A stretch of 64,000 nucleotides of DNA from Persicimonas caeni (GTDB lineage Bacteria > Myxococcota_A > Bradymonadia > Bradymonadales > Bradymonadaceae): NCBI RefSeq assembly GCF_006517175.1, contig NZ_CP041186.1, positions 2,755,001-2,819,000 on the forward strand. Direction: 5' to 3'. A program made the translations under genes and the position numbers. This document shows positions 31,313-42,800 of the stretch, one piece after another (within the stretch, counting starts at the first letter, position 1; each line of letters starts with the position of its first letter). The notes under the pieces were generated by a model. The model saw only the letters and a list, made by a program, of their open reading frames with translations. It was not told where the DNA came from and ran no database searches.

Positions 31313-34126
31313 TCAGCGGCCTTCAGGAAGGTAACTACCCTCGTCATCCCAGTACAAGATATAAGGCTTTTCGGCCTCGGCCTGCTCAGGCGTCAGGTAG
31401 CCCTTGTCGACCAAGCGGCCCATGATCTCGCCCATGCGGTTGAACCACCAGTGCTTGGTGGGCGTGTGGCCGCGCCTGCGGAAGCGGTCGCCGTACCACG
31501 GCGCCGGTTTGAGGATGGCGATGAAGACCGCCTCTTTGGGCGTCAACTCGCGGGCGTCCTTGCCGAAATAGTGCTGCGCGGCCGGGCCGATGCCGTAGAC
31601 GTCTTGGGCGTACTCGATGCAGTTCAGGTACAGCTCGAGCACGCGCCACTTGGGCACCGCGTCCTCGATCCGCCAGGCAATCAACGCCTCTTTGAGCTTG
31701 CGGGCGAGCGTCTTGTCGCGGGTCAGAAAGAGGTTTTTGATGAGCTGCTGCGTCACGGTCGACCCACCGTACACAAAGCGCTCCCCCTCGAAGTCGATCC
31801 GAAGCGCCTTCTGGATGAGCCCCAAGTCGACGCCGTGGTTCTCGTAGAACTCCATCTCCTCGCTCAAGTACGCCGCGCCGGCGACAAAGGGCGGAAGCTC
31901 CTCCATCGGCACGTACGCCTCGGTGCCCGGCCCCACAAAGACCTCGGCCTCCTCGGAGATACCCTCGGTCACCTGCTTTTTGAACGGGCGATTGAGCCAG
32001 TGGACGTCGTCGGGCTCGCGCGGGTCGTAACCCTCGGGCGCCTCGGGCAGCTCGTAGGTCAAGCCGCGTAGCTTCTCGGGCACCGGCCACGTGGGCTCTG
32101 CGGGCTCTTCCACAAAGGGATTCACCACGGGGGACACGGGGGACACGGAGTCTTCTTGGTCGGAGGACTTCACATCGTGCGATGTCACTTGTTGTTGCCT
32201 TTCTCTCAGTGCTCCCTGTGCCCCCCGTGGTGAACTCTTCGTCGCAACAAACTCTACCTCGGGCCAAGCGTTCTTCTGGGCGTTGAGCGCGGTCACGTGG
32301 CACTTGTCGACGAAGTCGTCGACGTCGATTTCGAGCTTGCGGGGGCGGTGCCACGGCAGGTGGAAGCGCAGCTTGGGCGCGGCTTCGCCGTCGATTTCGA
32401 TGTTGGCGTAGGGCCCGAGCATGGCCGTGGGGAAGGCGCGTACGGCCTCTTGGCAGGCGATTTTGTCGACGCGGGCGTCGAGGTCGAAGACCGGGTCGAA
32501 GGGCCAGTCGACCAGTTCGGCGTCGAGGTCGACGCCGACCGGGCCGTAGGTGGCGCGGCCCTCGCTCAAGGTGATCTTAGCGAGCGCCGGGGTCCATTCG
32601 AGCTCGAAGGCCAAGCCGGCGTCGATGTCGGTCAGGGGCTTGTCGGCCAGCCCTGAGAGCTCGACGCGGCCGTCTTTCCAGTCGAGGTCGGCGGTGACGT
32701 GGACGTTCGACTTGGCGTCGGGGCGCAAGAGCGGTTGGCCTTCGGTCACGAGCATGATCGAAGCGTCGACGACGCCGCCGATGCGCCCGCGGATGCCGCG
32801 GTTGGGGAGCGTGCGGCCCTCTTTGACGCCGGGAAGGTCGTCGAGGCGCACCTGCGAGGCTTGTACCGACAGCGTGCGCGGCAAGAGCATGCCCGGCTCG
32901 AGGCTCGCGCCCACGTCGAAGCGACCACCGGCCGACTCGCCGCGCGCCCACAACTCACCGGCGGTGAGCGAGGCGTCGAGGCCGTCGACGAGCGTGATCT
33001 CGCGGTGGGTGCCGTCTTTCTTCTCGAGGCGAAGGTCGAAGCGGCCGGCCTCGACCGAGGCGTCGAGGCGCTGCAGCCACCAACTGAGGCGCGAGGCGAG
33101 GCTCGGGCCGGCCTTCTCGTCCAGCTGCTTGTCCAACTGCTTTTGAGCAGCGGCGGGCAGCTTCGACTTGAGGTTCGAAATGCCTCCGCCAAAGGACCTG
33201 CGAAGGCTCGCAAGGCGCTTGGGCGAAACGGCCAACTGCGGACGCACGATGCTGATGCGCGGGTTGGGCGCGGTGAGCTCGGAGAGGCTCACTTCGGCCA
33301 TTTTGACGGCGACGGCCGGCGCCTTTTGGCCGCCGAGCGCCGTGTCGACCTCGTACAGCGTGAGCGCGACACCTCGCTCGGCGCCCAGGGCAGCGCTCAC
33401 TTTGGCACGACCGACGCTCAACCGGCCGCGGCCCGGGATATCGAGCTCGACGAGCGCCTCGTCGGCGTCGCCGGCCTCGACCGCCAAGTCGACTGTGGCA
33501 GTCTCTGCTCCCGTCGAGCCGCTGGCGCTCCATCGAATGGGCGCGAGCGGCAGAACGGAGAGTTTGGGATGAGTCAGATCGAGCTCGCCGTCGACGTCCA
33601 GCGTGCGGCCGTCTCGGCCGTGCTCGGAGACGAGCAGCTCGTCGACCGAAAGCTTCGCCAGCGGTGAGCCGTGGCGCACGAGTTCGACCTGAAGGTCCTC
33701 GCCGCGCACCTCGCCGATGCGTCGAAGCTTGTCAGCGAGTGAGTGCGAGCCCGACGACTGCTCCGCAGGCGACGCTTCATCCGTTCGGGAGGCTCTGCGC
33801 AGATCGACGGTGAGCGCCGCCCCTGAAAGCGCGACTTCGTCGACGCGCGGCGTCTCTGCCAGGGCGATGTCCCACGGCAGCACGACCTCGACGCGCTCGA
33901 CCACGCCCGAGACCCGATCGTCGGCCGCCGAGAACTCGACGCCTTCGATCTCGACCGTCGCCGGCCAGCTCCACGACAGCTCGCGCCAGGTCATCTCGGC
34001 GCCACGGCGCTCGAGTTGCTCGGCGAGCTTCGCCTCGGCGGCGCTCTCGAGCAGGTACGGAGCGCCGATGATCACGCCTCCGAGCAGAAGGCCGATGATC
34101 GCAAAGATGATGAAACGTCGGGACAT
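31313..34126 (-). CDS. AsmA-like / GT51 monofunctional transglycosylase fusion
   Basis: A 937-residue single-pass protein. One N-terminal anchor (about 5-25) is followed by a ~600-residue region of beta-rich, AsmA-like repeats (Val-Glu-Ile-Glu-Gly-Val, Val-Asp-Glu-Val-Ala-Leu-Ser-Gly-Ala, Leu-Asp-Val-Asp-Gly-Glu-Leu-Asp-Leu), the type found in envelope lipid-bridge proteins. After a linker comes a complete GT51 peptidoglycan glycosyltransferase: Glu756/757-Met-Glu-Phe-Tyr-Glu-Asn-His-Gly-Val-Asp, Gly-Gly-Ser-Thr-Val-Thr-Gln-Gln-Leu, Lys-Asn-Leu-Phe-Leu-Thr and Leu-Tyr-Leu-Asn. No transpeptidase domain follows. Residues 632-669 of the linker are encoded by an inserted palindromic repeat. The combination suggests glycan-strand synthesis tethered to an envelope-spanning scaffold. 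Confidence 0.85.
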   Translation of the reverse strand: MSRRFIIFAIIGLLLGGVIIGAPYLLESAAEAKLAEQLERRGAEMTWRELSWSWPATVEIEGVEFSAADDRVSGVVERVEVVLPWDIALAETPRVDEVALSGAALTVDLRRASRTDEASPAEQSSGSHSLADKLRRIGEVRGEDLQVELVRHGSPLAKLSVDELLVSEHGRDGRTLDVDGELDLTHPKLSVLPLAPIRWSASGSTGAETATVDLAVEAGDADEALVELDIPGRGRLSVGRAKVSAALGAERGVALTLYEVDTALGGQKAPAVAVKMAEVSLSELTAPNPRISIVRPQLAVSPKRLASLRRSFGGGISNLKSKLPAAAQKQLDKQLDEKAGPSLASRLSWWLQRLDASVEAGRFDLRLEKKDGTHREITLVDGLDASLTAGELWARGESAGGRFDVGASLEPGMLLPRTLSVQASQVRLDDLPGVKEGRTLPNRGIRGRIGGVVDASIMLVTEGQPLLRPDAKSNVHVTADLDWKDGRVELSGLADKPLTDIDAGLAFELEWTPALAKITLSEGRATYGPVGVDLDAELVDWPFDPVFDLDARVDKIACQEAVRAFPTAMLGPYANIEIDGEAAPKLRFHLPWHRPRKLEIDVDDFVDKCHVTALNAQKNAWPEVEFVATKSSPRGAQGALRERQQQVTSHDVKSSDQEDSVSPVSPVVNPFVEEPAEPTWPVPEKLRGLTYELPEAPEGYDPREPDDVHWLNRPFKKQVTEGISEEAEVFVGPGTEAYVPMEELPPFVAGAAYLSEEMEFYENHGVDLGLIQKALRIDFEGERFVYGGSTVTQQLIKNLFLTRDKTLARKLKEALIAWRIEDAVPKWRVLELYLNCIEYAQDVYGIGPAAQHYFGKDARELTPKEAVFIAILKPAPWYGDRFRRRGHTPTKHWWFNRMGEIMGRLVDKGYLTPEQAEAEKPYILYWDDEGSYLPEGR
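32121..32234. repeat. CACGG-type palindrome inside a coding region, in frame
   Basis: Arms TTCACCACGGGGG (from 32121) and CCCCCCGTGGTGAA (to 32234) bound exactly 114 bp, a multiple of three without a stop in the gene's frame. It encodes residues 632-669 of the AsmA-GT51 protein, a Ser/Gln/Asp-rich stretch in the interdomain linker. The same family sits between genes at 26377 and 35590. Confidence 0.85.
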
Positions 34127-34351
34127 CTGTGACTACGTTTTGGAACGCCAAACTTGAACTTCCGCCCTGCGGACGAATCATATTAGAAGCTAGCTTCATC
34201 TAAGGGAAGCATTCTGGCGAACCGCTGGACACTCGATCGAAGTTGAAACATAATCCGGCGCGAACTGGTTTTATTAAATGAACGCATCTGGGCGCGCGCC
34301 ACTGAGCGAACGCGCCGCAACAAGTGAACTTCAATCAAGCAGGTAATCTGT

Positions 34352-34972
34352 ATGGGTTTCATTCCTTACGTCGTCGAGCAGACGCACCGCGGTGAGCGCG
34401 GTTGGGATATCTTCAGCCGGCTGCTCAAAGATCGGATCATCTTCTTGGGCACCCCGGTCACCGATGATGTGGCCAACAGCATCATCGCCCAGCTTCTGTA
34501 CCTGGAGAGCGAAGATCCGGACAAAGAGATCAGCCTCTACATCAACTCGCCGGGCGGCAGCGTCACCGCGGGCATGGCGATCTACGACACCATGCAGTAC
34601 GTCAACCCGGACATCTCGACCATCTGCATGGGCCAGGCGGCCTCGATGGGCGCGGTGCTCCTGGCGGCAGGCGCCGACGGCAAGCGCTTCGCGCTGCCCA
34701 ACTCGCGCATCCTGATCCACCAGCCGCTGCTTCGCGGCGGCATCGGCGGCCAGGCCACCGACATCGACATTCAGGCCCGCGAGATCTTGCGCCTGCGCGA
34801 GCGTCTCAACCAGGTCCTGGTCGACCACACCGGCCAGTCGATGGAGCGCATCGAGAAGGACACCGACCGCGACTACTACATGGGCGCCGTCGAAGCCAAA
34901 GAGTACGGCCTCATCGACACGGTCATCGAAAACCGCCCTGGCCTCGGCAAAGAAGAGAAAGCTGGGGAGTAA
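34352..34972 (+). CDS. clpP: ATP-dependent Clp protease proteolytic subunit
   Basis: A 206-residue ClpP. The catalytic triad is Ser98 (Gln-Ala-Ala-Ser-Met-Gly), His123 (Ile-Leu-Ile-His-Gln-Pro) and Asp172, with the usual Gly-Ser-Val-Thr-Ala-Gly handle region and Glu-Tyr-Gly-Leu-Ile-Asp near the end. It assembles as a tetradecamer fed by ClpX or ClpA, neither of which is encoded here; tig and clpX are not adjacent as in many bacteria. The N-terminus (Met-Gly-Phe-Ile-Pro-Tyr-Val-Val-Glu) is the axial loop, so little or no propeptide is removed. AGCAGG precedes the ATG. The AT-rich 200 nt upstream probably hold the promoter. Confidence 0.95.
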   Translation: MGFIPYVVEQTHRGERGWDIFSRLLKDRIIFLGTPVTDDVANSIIAQLLYLESEDPDKEISLYINSPGGSVTAGMAIYDTMQYVNPDISTICMGQAASMGAVLLAAGADGKRFALPNSRILIHQPLLRGGIGGQATDIDIQAREILRLRERLNQVLVDHTGQSMERIEKDTDRDYYMGAVEAKEYGLIDTVIENRPGLGKEEKAGE

Positions 34973-34975
34973 GCG

Positions 34976-35629
34976 GTGCGCGGTCCGAGAGTCTCGACGC
35001 CAGGTCTCATCGCAGCGCTGCTCGTCGGCGCTGCGTGCTCCAAGGGGCAACCTTCTGCCGAGGCTCCCGCGTCCGAGCCCGCCGTCGAACAAGCAGGAAG
35101 CATCGATATCGCCGTCGGCCCCGACGTGCGCTCATTCGACCTCGCCGAGGCCGAGTGCAGCGTCGTCGAGGCCGGCGGCGATTCGCGTTCGGGCGACTCT
35201 CACTCGGGCGAGGCATACCTGAACGTTACCGCCCGCTCGGCGACTATCCACACCATCGAGGGCCAGCGCGTGCGCCCCTACCTTCTGAGCGCTCGCCTGC
35301 CGGCCGACCTGGGCGAAGACGAGACCACCTTCGGCCCCGAGCGTACCAACTGGGGCGCCGTCGCCTCCTTACCGGGGGCCAGCCTCGAAGCCGACGACGA
35401 CCCGATCATCCAAGTCATCGCCCGCTCGGTCCAAAACGGCCCCACCGACTACGAGTGCCGCGCCAGCCGCACCGGCCAAGAACTAAAACTCTCGGTCTTC
35501 TGCAACGGCGGCAAACTCGTCCCTTGGTCGACCGCCGGCCCCGTCCCTTCAGGCTCTTTCAAAGCGACCGTGAACTGCAAAGAGGTAAATTCACCACGGG
35601 GAACACAAGGGACACGAAGAGGAAAATAG
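34976..35629 (+). CDS. Lipoprotein-like protein whose C-terminus comes from a repeat
   Basis: A 217-residue exported protein beginning 4 nt after the clpP stop; GGGGAG at the end of clpP serves its GTG start. The signal peptide ends Val-Gly-Ala-Ala-Cys21, a weak lipobox. The mature part is acidic, with Cys residues (about 58, 161, 175, 202) suited to disulfides, and no family I recognise. The last 12 residues (Asn-Ser-Pro-Arg-Gly-Thr-Gln-Gly-Thr-Arg-Arg-Gly-Lys) are read from the left arm of the palindrome at 35590. The natural end was probably near Cys202-Lys, so the tail was likely acquired when the repeat landed on the stop codon. Confidence 0.75.
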   Translation: MRGPRVSTPGLIAALLVGAACSKGQPSAEAPASEPAVEQAGSIDIAVGPDVRSFDLAEAECSVVEAGGDSRSGDSHSGEAYLNVTARSATIHTIEGQRVRPYLLSARLPADLGEDETTFGPERTNWGAVASLPGASLEADDDPIIQVIARSVQNGPTDYECRASRTGQELKLSVFCNGGKLVPWSTAGPVPSGSFKATVNCKEVNSPRGTQGTRRGK

Positions 35630-35667
35630 AGTGCCTTTCTCCGTGTCCCCGTGATCTCCGTGGTGAA
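35590..35667. repeat. CACGG-type palindrome over a gene end
   Basis: TTCACCACGGGGAACACAAG pairs with the complement CCGTGTCCCCGTGATCTCCGTGGTGAA. The left arm is translated as the end of the lipoprotein at 34976; the right arm finishes 2 nt before the stop codon of the convergent pcrA. It may also act as a shared terminator. Confidence 0.85.
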
Positions 35668-35669
35668 CT

Positions 35670-38231
<2,562 letters not shown>

Positions 38232-38665
38232 CGTCGTTCGAAGCTTTGGGATTACTGCACGTTTGTTCCGGGGATGGTAGCCGGGGATGTTGCGTATGAC
38301 AATTGCCTTGCAGAAGAGGCCGTCCTGCAGATGCGCATCACCAGCTACGCAAATGACCACATTGCTCCCATAGGCGCCCTTGAAAACACGCCCTCGGCGT
38401 CGAGAATTTCTGCCGCCGTCGGGCCGTGCGAGCCGCGACTTCGATTGCGATTACGCCGCTCGCGAGTTAGACTAGTCGATGTAAATTACCCTCTCTGACA
38501 TGTGACTGTGCCTTGCATCAATCACAGCGACGCCGGTGGTCGAACGCACCTTGCATCGCCACCTGTCTTTATGTGAAGACGCGTTGAGATTGATGGGAAG
38601 ACGCCACGGATCGGCGACGGGCAGCGGCCCGAACGAAGTCACTTGAGGAAGCATTTGGAGCACAG
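38232..38665. other. 434-nt divergent gap
   Basis: No gene or repeat family is recognisable. It lies between divergent pcrA and the GNAT gene at 38666, so both promoters should be here. The AT-rich stretch near 38480-38500 (GATGTAAATTACC) is a possible promoter zone. Confidence 0.4.
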
Positions 38666-39454
38666 ATGGCCGTCGAGCAGATCAACGATCGCAACGAACT
38701 CAGAGAGTTTCTCACTCGGGATAAACTCGCCAACGCCTACCTCCTCGGAAACCTCGACCCTGCCTTTTTCCCCTTCTGTAGCTGGTACGGCGCCCGCAGC
38801 GAATCGGGCGAGTTGGGCAGCCTGTTGCTGATCTATCAGGGCCTGAGCCTGCCGGTCGCCTTCATGGTGGGCACGAAGCCCAATTTCCAAGAGTTTCTCG
38901 TCGACGCCAAAGACCATCTTCCCGAGCGCTTTCACTTCCACGTGCTCGAGCACCACATCGACACGGTGCGCCACGTCTTCGACTGCTCGGACACCATGCG
39001 CATGCATCGCATGGGGCTCGAGAAGGAAAACTATCAGCCGCTCGAATCGACCGACGACGTCGAGCGTCTGGGACACCGCGACACCGCCGCCATCATGGCG
39101 TTGTACGAGCACTACCCGGACAACTTCTTCGAGCCCTCCCAGCTCGAAACCGGGCTGTATTTCGGCATCCGCGACGGCAACGGCGGGCTCTCCTCCATCG
39201 CCGGGGTGCACGTGGTCAGCGAAGAGTACGACGTGGCCGTCATCGGCAACCTGGTCACCCACCCCAGCGCCCGCGGCCAAGGCCTGGCCACCCAGTGCAC
39301 CGGCCGCCTGCTCGACGAATTGTTCGAGCGCGTCTCGCTGGTGGCGTTGAACGTCCAAGACGACAACGACCCGGCGATCAAGATGTACGCAAATTTTGGC
39401 TTCCAGGACAACAACGTCTTCTGGGAAGGCCGCTGCTCATCCGTGAGCACCTGA
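38666..39454 (+). CDS. GNAT-family N-acetyltransferase (FR47-like)
   Basis: A 262-residue protein. An N-terminal half of GNAT-like fold without the CoA motif is followed by a C-terminal catalytic half: Asn-Leu-Val-Thr-His-Pro-Ser-Ala-Arg-Gly-Gln-Gly-Leu-Ala-Thr (motif A, about 193-207) and Asp-Pro-Ala-Ile-Lys-Met-Tyr-Ala-Asn-Phe-Gly-Phe. This two-half plan is typical for FR47/GCN5-related proteins of unknown substrate. GGAG lies 6 nt before the ATG. It is convergent with the TPR protein gene, 36 nt away. Confidence 0.87.
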   Translation: MAVEQINDRNELREFLTRDKLANAYLLGNLDPAFFPFCSWYGARSESGELGSLLLIYQGLSLPVAFMVGTKPNFQEFLVDAKDHLPERFHFHVLEHHIDTVRHVFDCSDTMRMHRMGLEKENYQPLESTDDVERLGHRDTAAIMALYEHYPDNFFEPSQLETGLYFGIRDGNGGLSSIAGVHVVSEEYDVAVIGNLVTHPSARGQGLATQCTGRLLDELFERVSLVALNVQDDNDPAIKMYANFGFQDNNVFWEGRCSSVST

Positions 39455-39490
39455 ATCCGACTCCAACATTTGATGGAATATGGCGACGGC

Positions 39491-40363
39491 TCAGAACCGA
39501 CCGGTGAAGCCGAGCGAGACGTCGCCACCGGCGGTGACCGAAGCCGTCGGGGCCGCCTCGAGGTCGTCCGAGCTCAACAACAAGAAGACGCCGGTGCCGG
39601 TGACCACCGCGCCCACGGCGATGGCCGACACGCCGACGGTGTCGAGGGTATTCGCGCGCGCCTCTTCGGAGAGCGCCTCTTGGCGGCTCATGCCTTCGAC
39701 GACCCCGCCGTCGGCCGCCTCGACCGAGCCCGTGACGTCGTCGCGGATCGACTCGGCCCAGAAATGCGCGCCCACGCCGGCGCCGGCCACGACCAGACCC
39801 GTGGCGGTGAGGGTCCACCCGACCGCGTTGCTCGAATCGGCCTGACTCGACTGGGCCTGACTCGACTCGGCGGGCAGATCGGTCGGCTCCTTGACCTGCT
39901 GGCCCTTGTCACCTTTCGTCTCGGCATCCGCCATTTTCTGCTTGGAATCGTCAGCGACCGTGCACTCCTCGTCGAGCTCGCTCAAGTACTGGTCGGCCTT
40001 GGCGTTGATGAGCCGCGGCGAGGGATCATTGACGGCGGGCGCCGAGATGACGTTGAGATAGGCCTGCCGTGCTTTGTCGCACTCACCCATCTTTTGGTAG
40101 GCGCGCCCGAGGTTGAGCCACGTCACGTTGAACTCCCCTAAGGCGTTGGCTGCTTCGAGCAACTTGACTGCCTTCTGATGGTCGCCCTTCTTGATGGCGC
40201 CGACCGCCTCCGAGTTGAGGCGGAGCTGCTCGTTGGACGGCTTGGCGGCTTTGGTCGCTTCTTCCGTGTTTTGCTGAGCGAGTACCACAGCAGGTGCGCC
40301 GGCTGTGAGCGCCCCGGTAAGCAGGCAAGTGAGCAGACGAATACGAACGCGATGGGAGAACAT
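39491..40363 (-). CDS. TPR protein with two C-terminal hydrophobic segments
   Basis: A 290-residue exported protein. ATG 40363 starts a signal peptide (cleavage Val-Leu-Ala before Gln-Gln, about residue 29); the longer upstream frame lacks one. Residues ~40-140 form TPR-like helices (Asn-Ser-Glu-Ala-Val-Gly-Ala-Ile-Lys-Lys-Gly-Asp, Trp-Leu-Asn-Leu-Gly-Arg-Ala-Tyr-Gln-Lys-Met-Gly-Glu-Cys). After a Ser/Gln linker come two hydrophobic, Gly-rich segments (about 186-205 and 245-265) with a charged loop between. This TPR plus double-TM architecture recurs in Myxococcota and Bradymonadales proteins of unknown function. It lies 85 nt downstream of the large lipoprotein gene. Confidence 0.75.
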   Translation of the reverse strand: MFSHRVRIRLLTCLLTGALTAGAPAVVLAQQNTEEATKAAKPSNEQLRLNSEAVGAIKKGDHQKAVKLLEAANALGEFNVTWLNLGRAYQKMGECDKARQAYLNVISAPAVNDPSPRLINAKADQYLSELDEECTVADDSKQKMADAETKGDKGQQVKEPTDLPAESSQAQSSQADSSNAVGWTLTATGLVVAGAGVGAHFWAESIRDDVTGSVEAADGGVVEGMSRQEALSEEARANTLDTVGVSAIAVGAVVTGTGVFLLLSSDDLEAAPTASVTAGGDVSLGFTGRF

Positions 40364-40448
40364 CAACAAACTCTTTTCAACTCTGGGGTAAATGCTCGCG
40401 AGCCGCCCGCAAAGCGGGTCGCTCGCGACAACGTCGTCGCGACGGCTC

Positions 40449-42422
40449 TCACTCGATCGCAGCCGCGAAAGAGCCCTCCAACTTCGCCGATTCGCCGGTC
40501 GTCGAGTGCTCCACTGACCATGTCCACTCACAGGGGGTCGGCTCCCCCAGAGCGTCGAAACGCGGCAGCGGATACGCGTCGCTCTCGCGCCAAGACGAGC
40601 TCGATTGATAATCTGGTTGGCCCGCCGTGCAATCGGTCGAACTCAACGTCATGAGAAGGTCTTCATCGAAACTGCTCGCGGAACTACGCAAGCTAGGCAA
40701 CAGGGAAGCTCCGACCCACGTGCACAAATTGCTAACAATGCTCCCATCGACTTCCCCCTCCGACACGGACGCCGCCATCGCTTCGCAGTCCCAGCGCTCC
40801 TCGTTGATCAGTTTGGCTAATGTGTCTCCTTGTCCGTAATCGGCGAGGAGTTCCGGAAAGACGACGCGTTCGAAGACAACGGTGATATAGCGAGAAAAGA
40901 ACAACTTGTCGGTGGGTGAAAAACCAGCGATTGCCAGCGTCTCGCCTTCCAAGACCTGGAGTTCGAACGGAGCGTGCAGACGACCGATGAGCTCGTTCAA
41001 CTCTGGAGCGCAAGTTGAGTCGCCATCGCAAATCGCGTCGAAGTCGAACTCGCCTCGAAACAAACCGCTGAGATTCTCGCTTATCGGTGTACCGCCTCTC
41101 CACGAGAAGCTTTCGTACACAAGGCTCTCGACGCTCCCCCGCATGGAGGCTGTACCGAGCGCGTCTCCAACGACCCGCTTGGCGCTGTCGGCACCATCAT
41201 TCAACACGGGCTGCTGGACGTGGCTGGCGAAGAGCTCACGAAGATCTCCGCGATGGTTGAGCAACGCCTGCTGGACGTCGGGGTTCCCGTTCGCGCGGAG
41301 TGCCAAATCGATCAAACCGCGGTCTGCAGGGTACTCGGCGCACTCCGAAGCGTCCGAATCGATGCAGCCAAAGAGCGCCAACGAGGGGTCTTCGGGGAAT
41401 CTCGTCAGCGCGCGCACATACTCACCGTACAGCCCCATGGCGAAGGGGCCGAAATCCCACAGATAACTCGCCTGGTAGTCTTGTAGAGAAAAGACCGGCA
41501 GTTGCTCGCGCATCTCCACAGCGAGCGGGCCATCGCCGGTGCCGTCGGTGGGCGCGACCGCCTCTTGGCAGCCAACGATGTTGCGCAGCCCTGACTCGGC
41601 AAAGCCTTCGACGAAGATCAGGTGTCCGACTTCGACGTCGAGATCGGCAAAAGCCACCGGCGGCACGCTGCCATCGACACGCACATCCACCTCTCGCCGC
41701 TCTGCGGTGACACCGGGAGGCAGGGTGGTCGTGATAAGCTCCTCACACGAGGCCGAGCCCTCCGGATCGGGCACGGCGGTGACACGTACCTGCTCGATTG
41801 GCGACTCGGTTCCGTTCGTCGGTGCGACGAAGATGGCCCCGGATCCCTCGCCACCGACGGCGAACGCCCAGCTGACACGCCGCGGCAGCGCTCCGTCGCC
41901 CACGGTCGCGGTCAGCGTGGCCAAACCGGCTTGTGTGCCAGAATCGAGCACCACGCTCGCCGTTCCGTCCGCCGTCGTCGTCACCGTTTGGGCCTCGAGG
42001 CTCACCGCCCCTGCCGACTCGCGGTTCAGATCGAAGCTGACCTCCGCCCCGGCAAACGGATTGCCAACGCCGTCGGTCACCTGCACGGTAAGCTCGCGCG
42101 CCTCTTGAAACGGCAGCACCATCGCACAGTGCTTGCGCTCCGAATCGCACTCCTCGGAGGCATGTGCCAGTTGGGCCCCCTCCGGCAGCGGCGTCACCGT
42201 GCCGTTGTTCACATTGCCGTCGCCATCCTCGGGTACGCATACCTGGCCGTAATCGGGATGCTGGCCGCATCTGTAGTCCGCACCGCACTCATCGTCCGCT
42301 TCACAGCGAAAATACGCGCGATCGAGCTCCAGCTCTTGCTGACATCCAGTCAGGCCCGCCAGGCTTGCGCCCGCACCGAGTACAGCCGCCATCGTTACGA
42401 ATCTCAGTCGCTTCATAGACAT
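40449..42422 (-). CDS. Large Cys-rich lipoprotein with an Ig-like domain
   Basis: A 657-residue lipoprotein. ATG 42422 has GAGG 8 nt upstream; the lipobox is Gly-Leu-Thr-Gly-Cys27. A Cys cluster follows (Phe-Arg-Cys-Glu-Ala-Asp-Asp-Glu-Cys-Gly-Ala-Asp-Tyr-Arg-Cys and a fourth Cys), a pattern common in myxobacterial surface lipoproteins. Residues ~120-200 resemble a bacterial Ig-like (invasin-type) domain: Val-Gly-Asn-Pro-Phe-Ala-Gly-Ala-Glu-Val-Ser-Phe and Thr-Thr-Thr-Ala-Asp-Gly-Thr-Ala-Ser-Val. The remaining ~430 residues are unrecognised, with further paired Cys. It probably sits on the outer-membrane surface. Confidence 0.78.
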   Translation of the reverse strand: MSMKRLRFVTMAAVLGAGASLAGLTGCQQELELDRAYFRCEADDECGADYRCGQHPDYGQVCVPEDGDGNVNNGTVTPLPEGAQLAHASEECDSERKHCAMVLPFQEARELTVQVTDGVGNPFAGAEVSFDLNRESAGAVSLEAQTVTTTADGTASVVLDSGTQAGLATLTATVGDGALPRRVSWAFAVGGEGSGAIFVAPTNGTESPIEQVRVTAVPDPEGSASCEELITTTLPPGVTAERREVDVRVDGSVPPVAFADLDVEVGHLIFVEGFAESGLRNIVGCQEAVAPTDGTGDGPLAVEMREQLPVFSLQDYQASYLWDFGPFAMGLYGEYVRALTRFPEDPSLALFGCIDSDASECAEYPADRGLIDLALRANGNPDVQQALLNHRGDLRELFASHVQQPVLNDGADSAKRVVGDALGTASMRGSVESLVYESFSWRGGTPISENLSGLFRGEFDFDAICDGDSTCAPELNELIGRLHAPFELQVLEGETLAIAGFSPTDKLFFSRYITVVFERVVFPELLADYGQGDTLAKLINEERWDCEAMAASVSEGEVDGSIVSNLCTWVGASLLPSLRSSASSFDEDLLMTLSSTDCTAGQPDYQSSSSWRESDAYPLPRFDALGEPTPCEWTWSVEHSTTGESAKLEGSFAAAIE

Positions 42423-42499
42423 CTTTGGTGCCTCGAGCACCCCAACATGGGCGGAATTCACAGTGTGCGCAGCTTACCAAGCTCCTTACAGCGACACAA

Positions 42500-42748
42500 T
42501 TAGTTCCCGGCGGAATCGCCAGCGGCCGGCCACGGCCAGGCGGGCACGTCGGGACGACCGGCCACGATCTGCTCTTCTTTGCCGTAGGGGCAATGCCTGC
42601 AGCCGCTGCCGCAGCATTCGCCCTGCCCGCGCAGGTAAACCGACGTCATCACGAACAGACCGGTGTCAGGGTCCATGTAGCCGGCCTCGCCTTTCTCGCA
42701 GGCTCGGCGGTGGAGTTCGAGGGCTCGTTTTGAAGGTCGTTGGCTCAT
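42500..42748 (-). CDS. DUF5522-family small Cys-rich protein
   Basis: An 82-residue protein ending in a Trp/Pro-rich tail. The core Tyr-Met-Asp-Pro-Asp-Thr-Gly-Leu-Phe-Val-Met-Thr and Cys-Cys-Gly-Ser-Gly-Cys-Arg-His-Cys-Pro-Tyr-Gly match DUF5522, a short widespread family. Four Cys and a His in 8 residues suggest a bound metal, but no function is established. The start Met-Ser-Gln-Arg is preceded by GGAG on the minus strand. Confidence 0.85.
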   Translation of the reverse strand: MSQRPSKRALELHRRACEKGEAGYMDPDTGLFVMTSVYLRGQGECCGSGCRHCPYGKEEQIVAGRPDVPAWPWPAAGDSAGN

Positions 42749-42800
42749 TGGAGGGAGTATAGGGGAGCGCTTCGGAAAAGCTAGGCGTTGCTTTTTGGCG

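Noticed and set aside
34200-34351. A heat-shock (sigma-32-like) promoter before clpP
   Set aside because: TTGAAA is present near 34242 but no CCCCAT-type -10 follows at the proper distance, so I did not call it.
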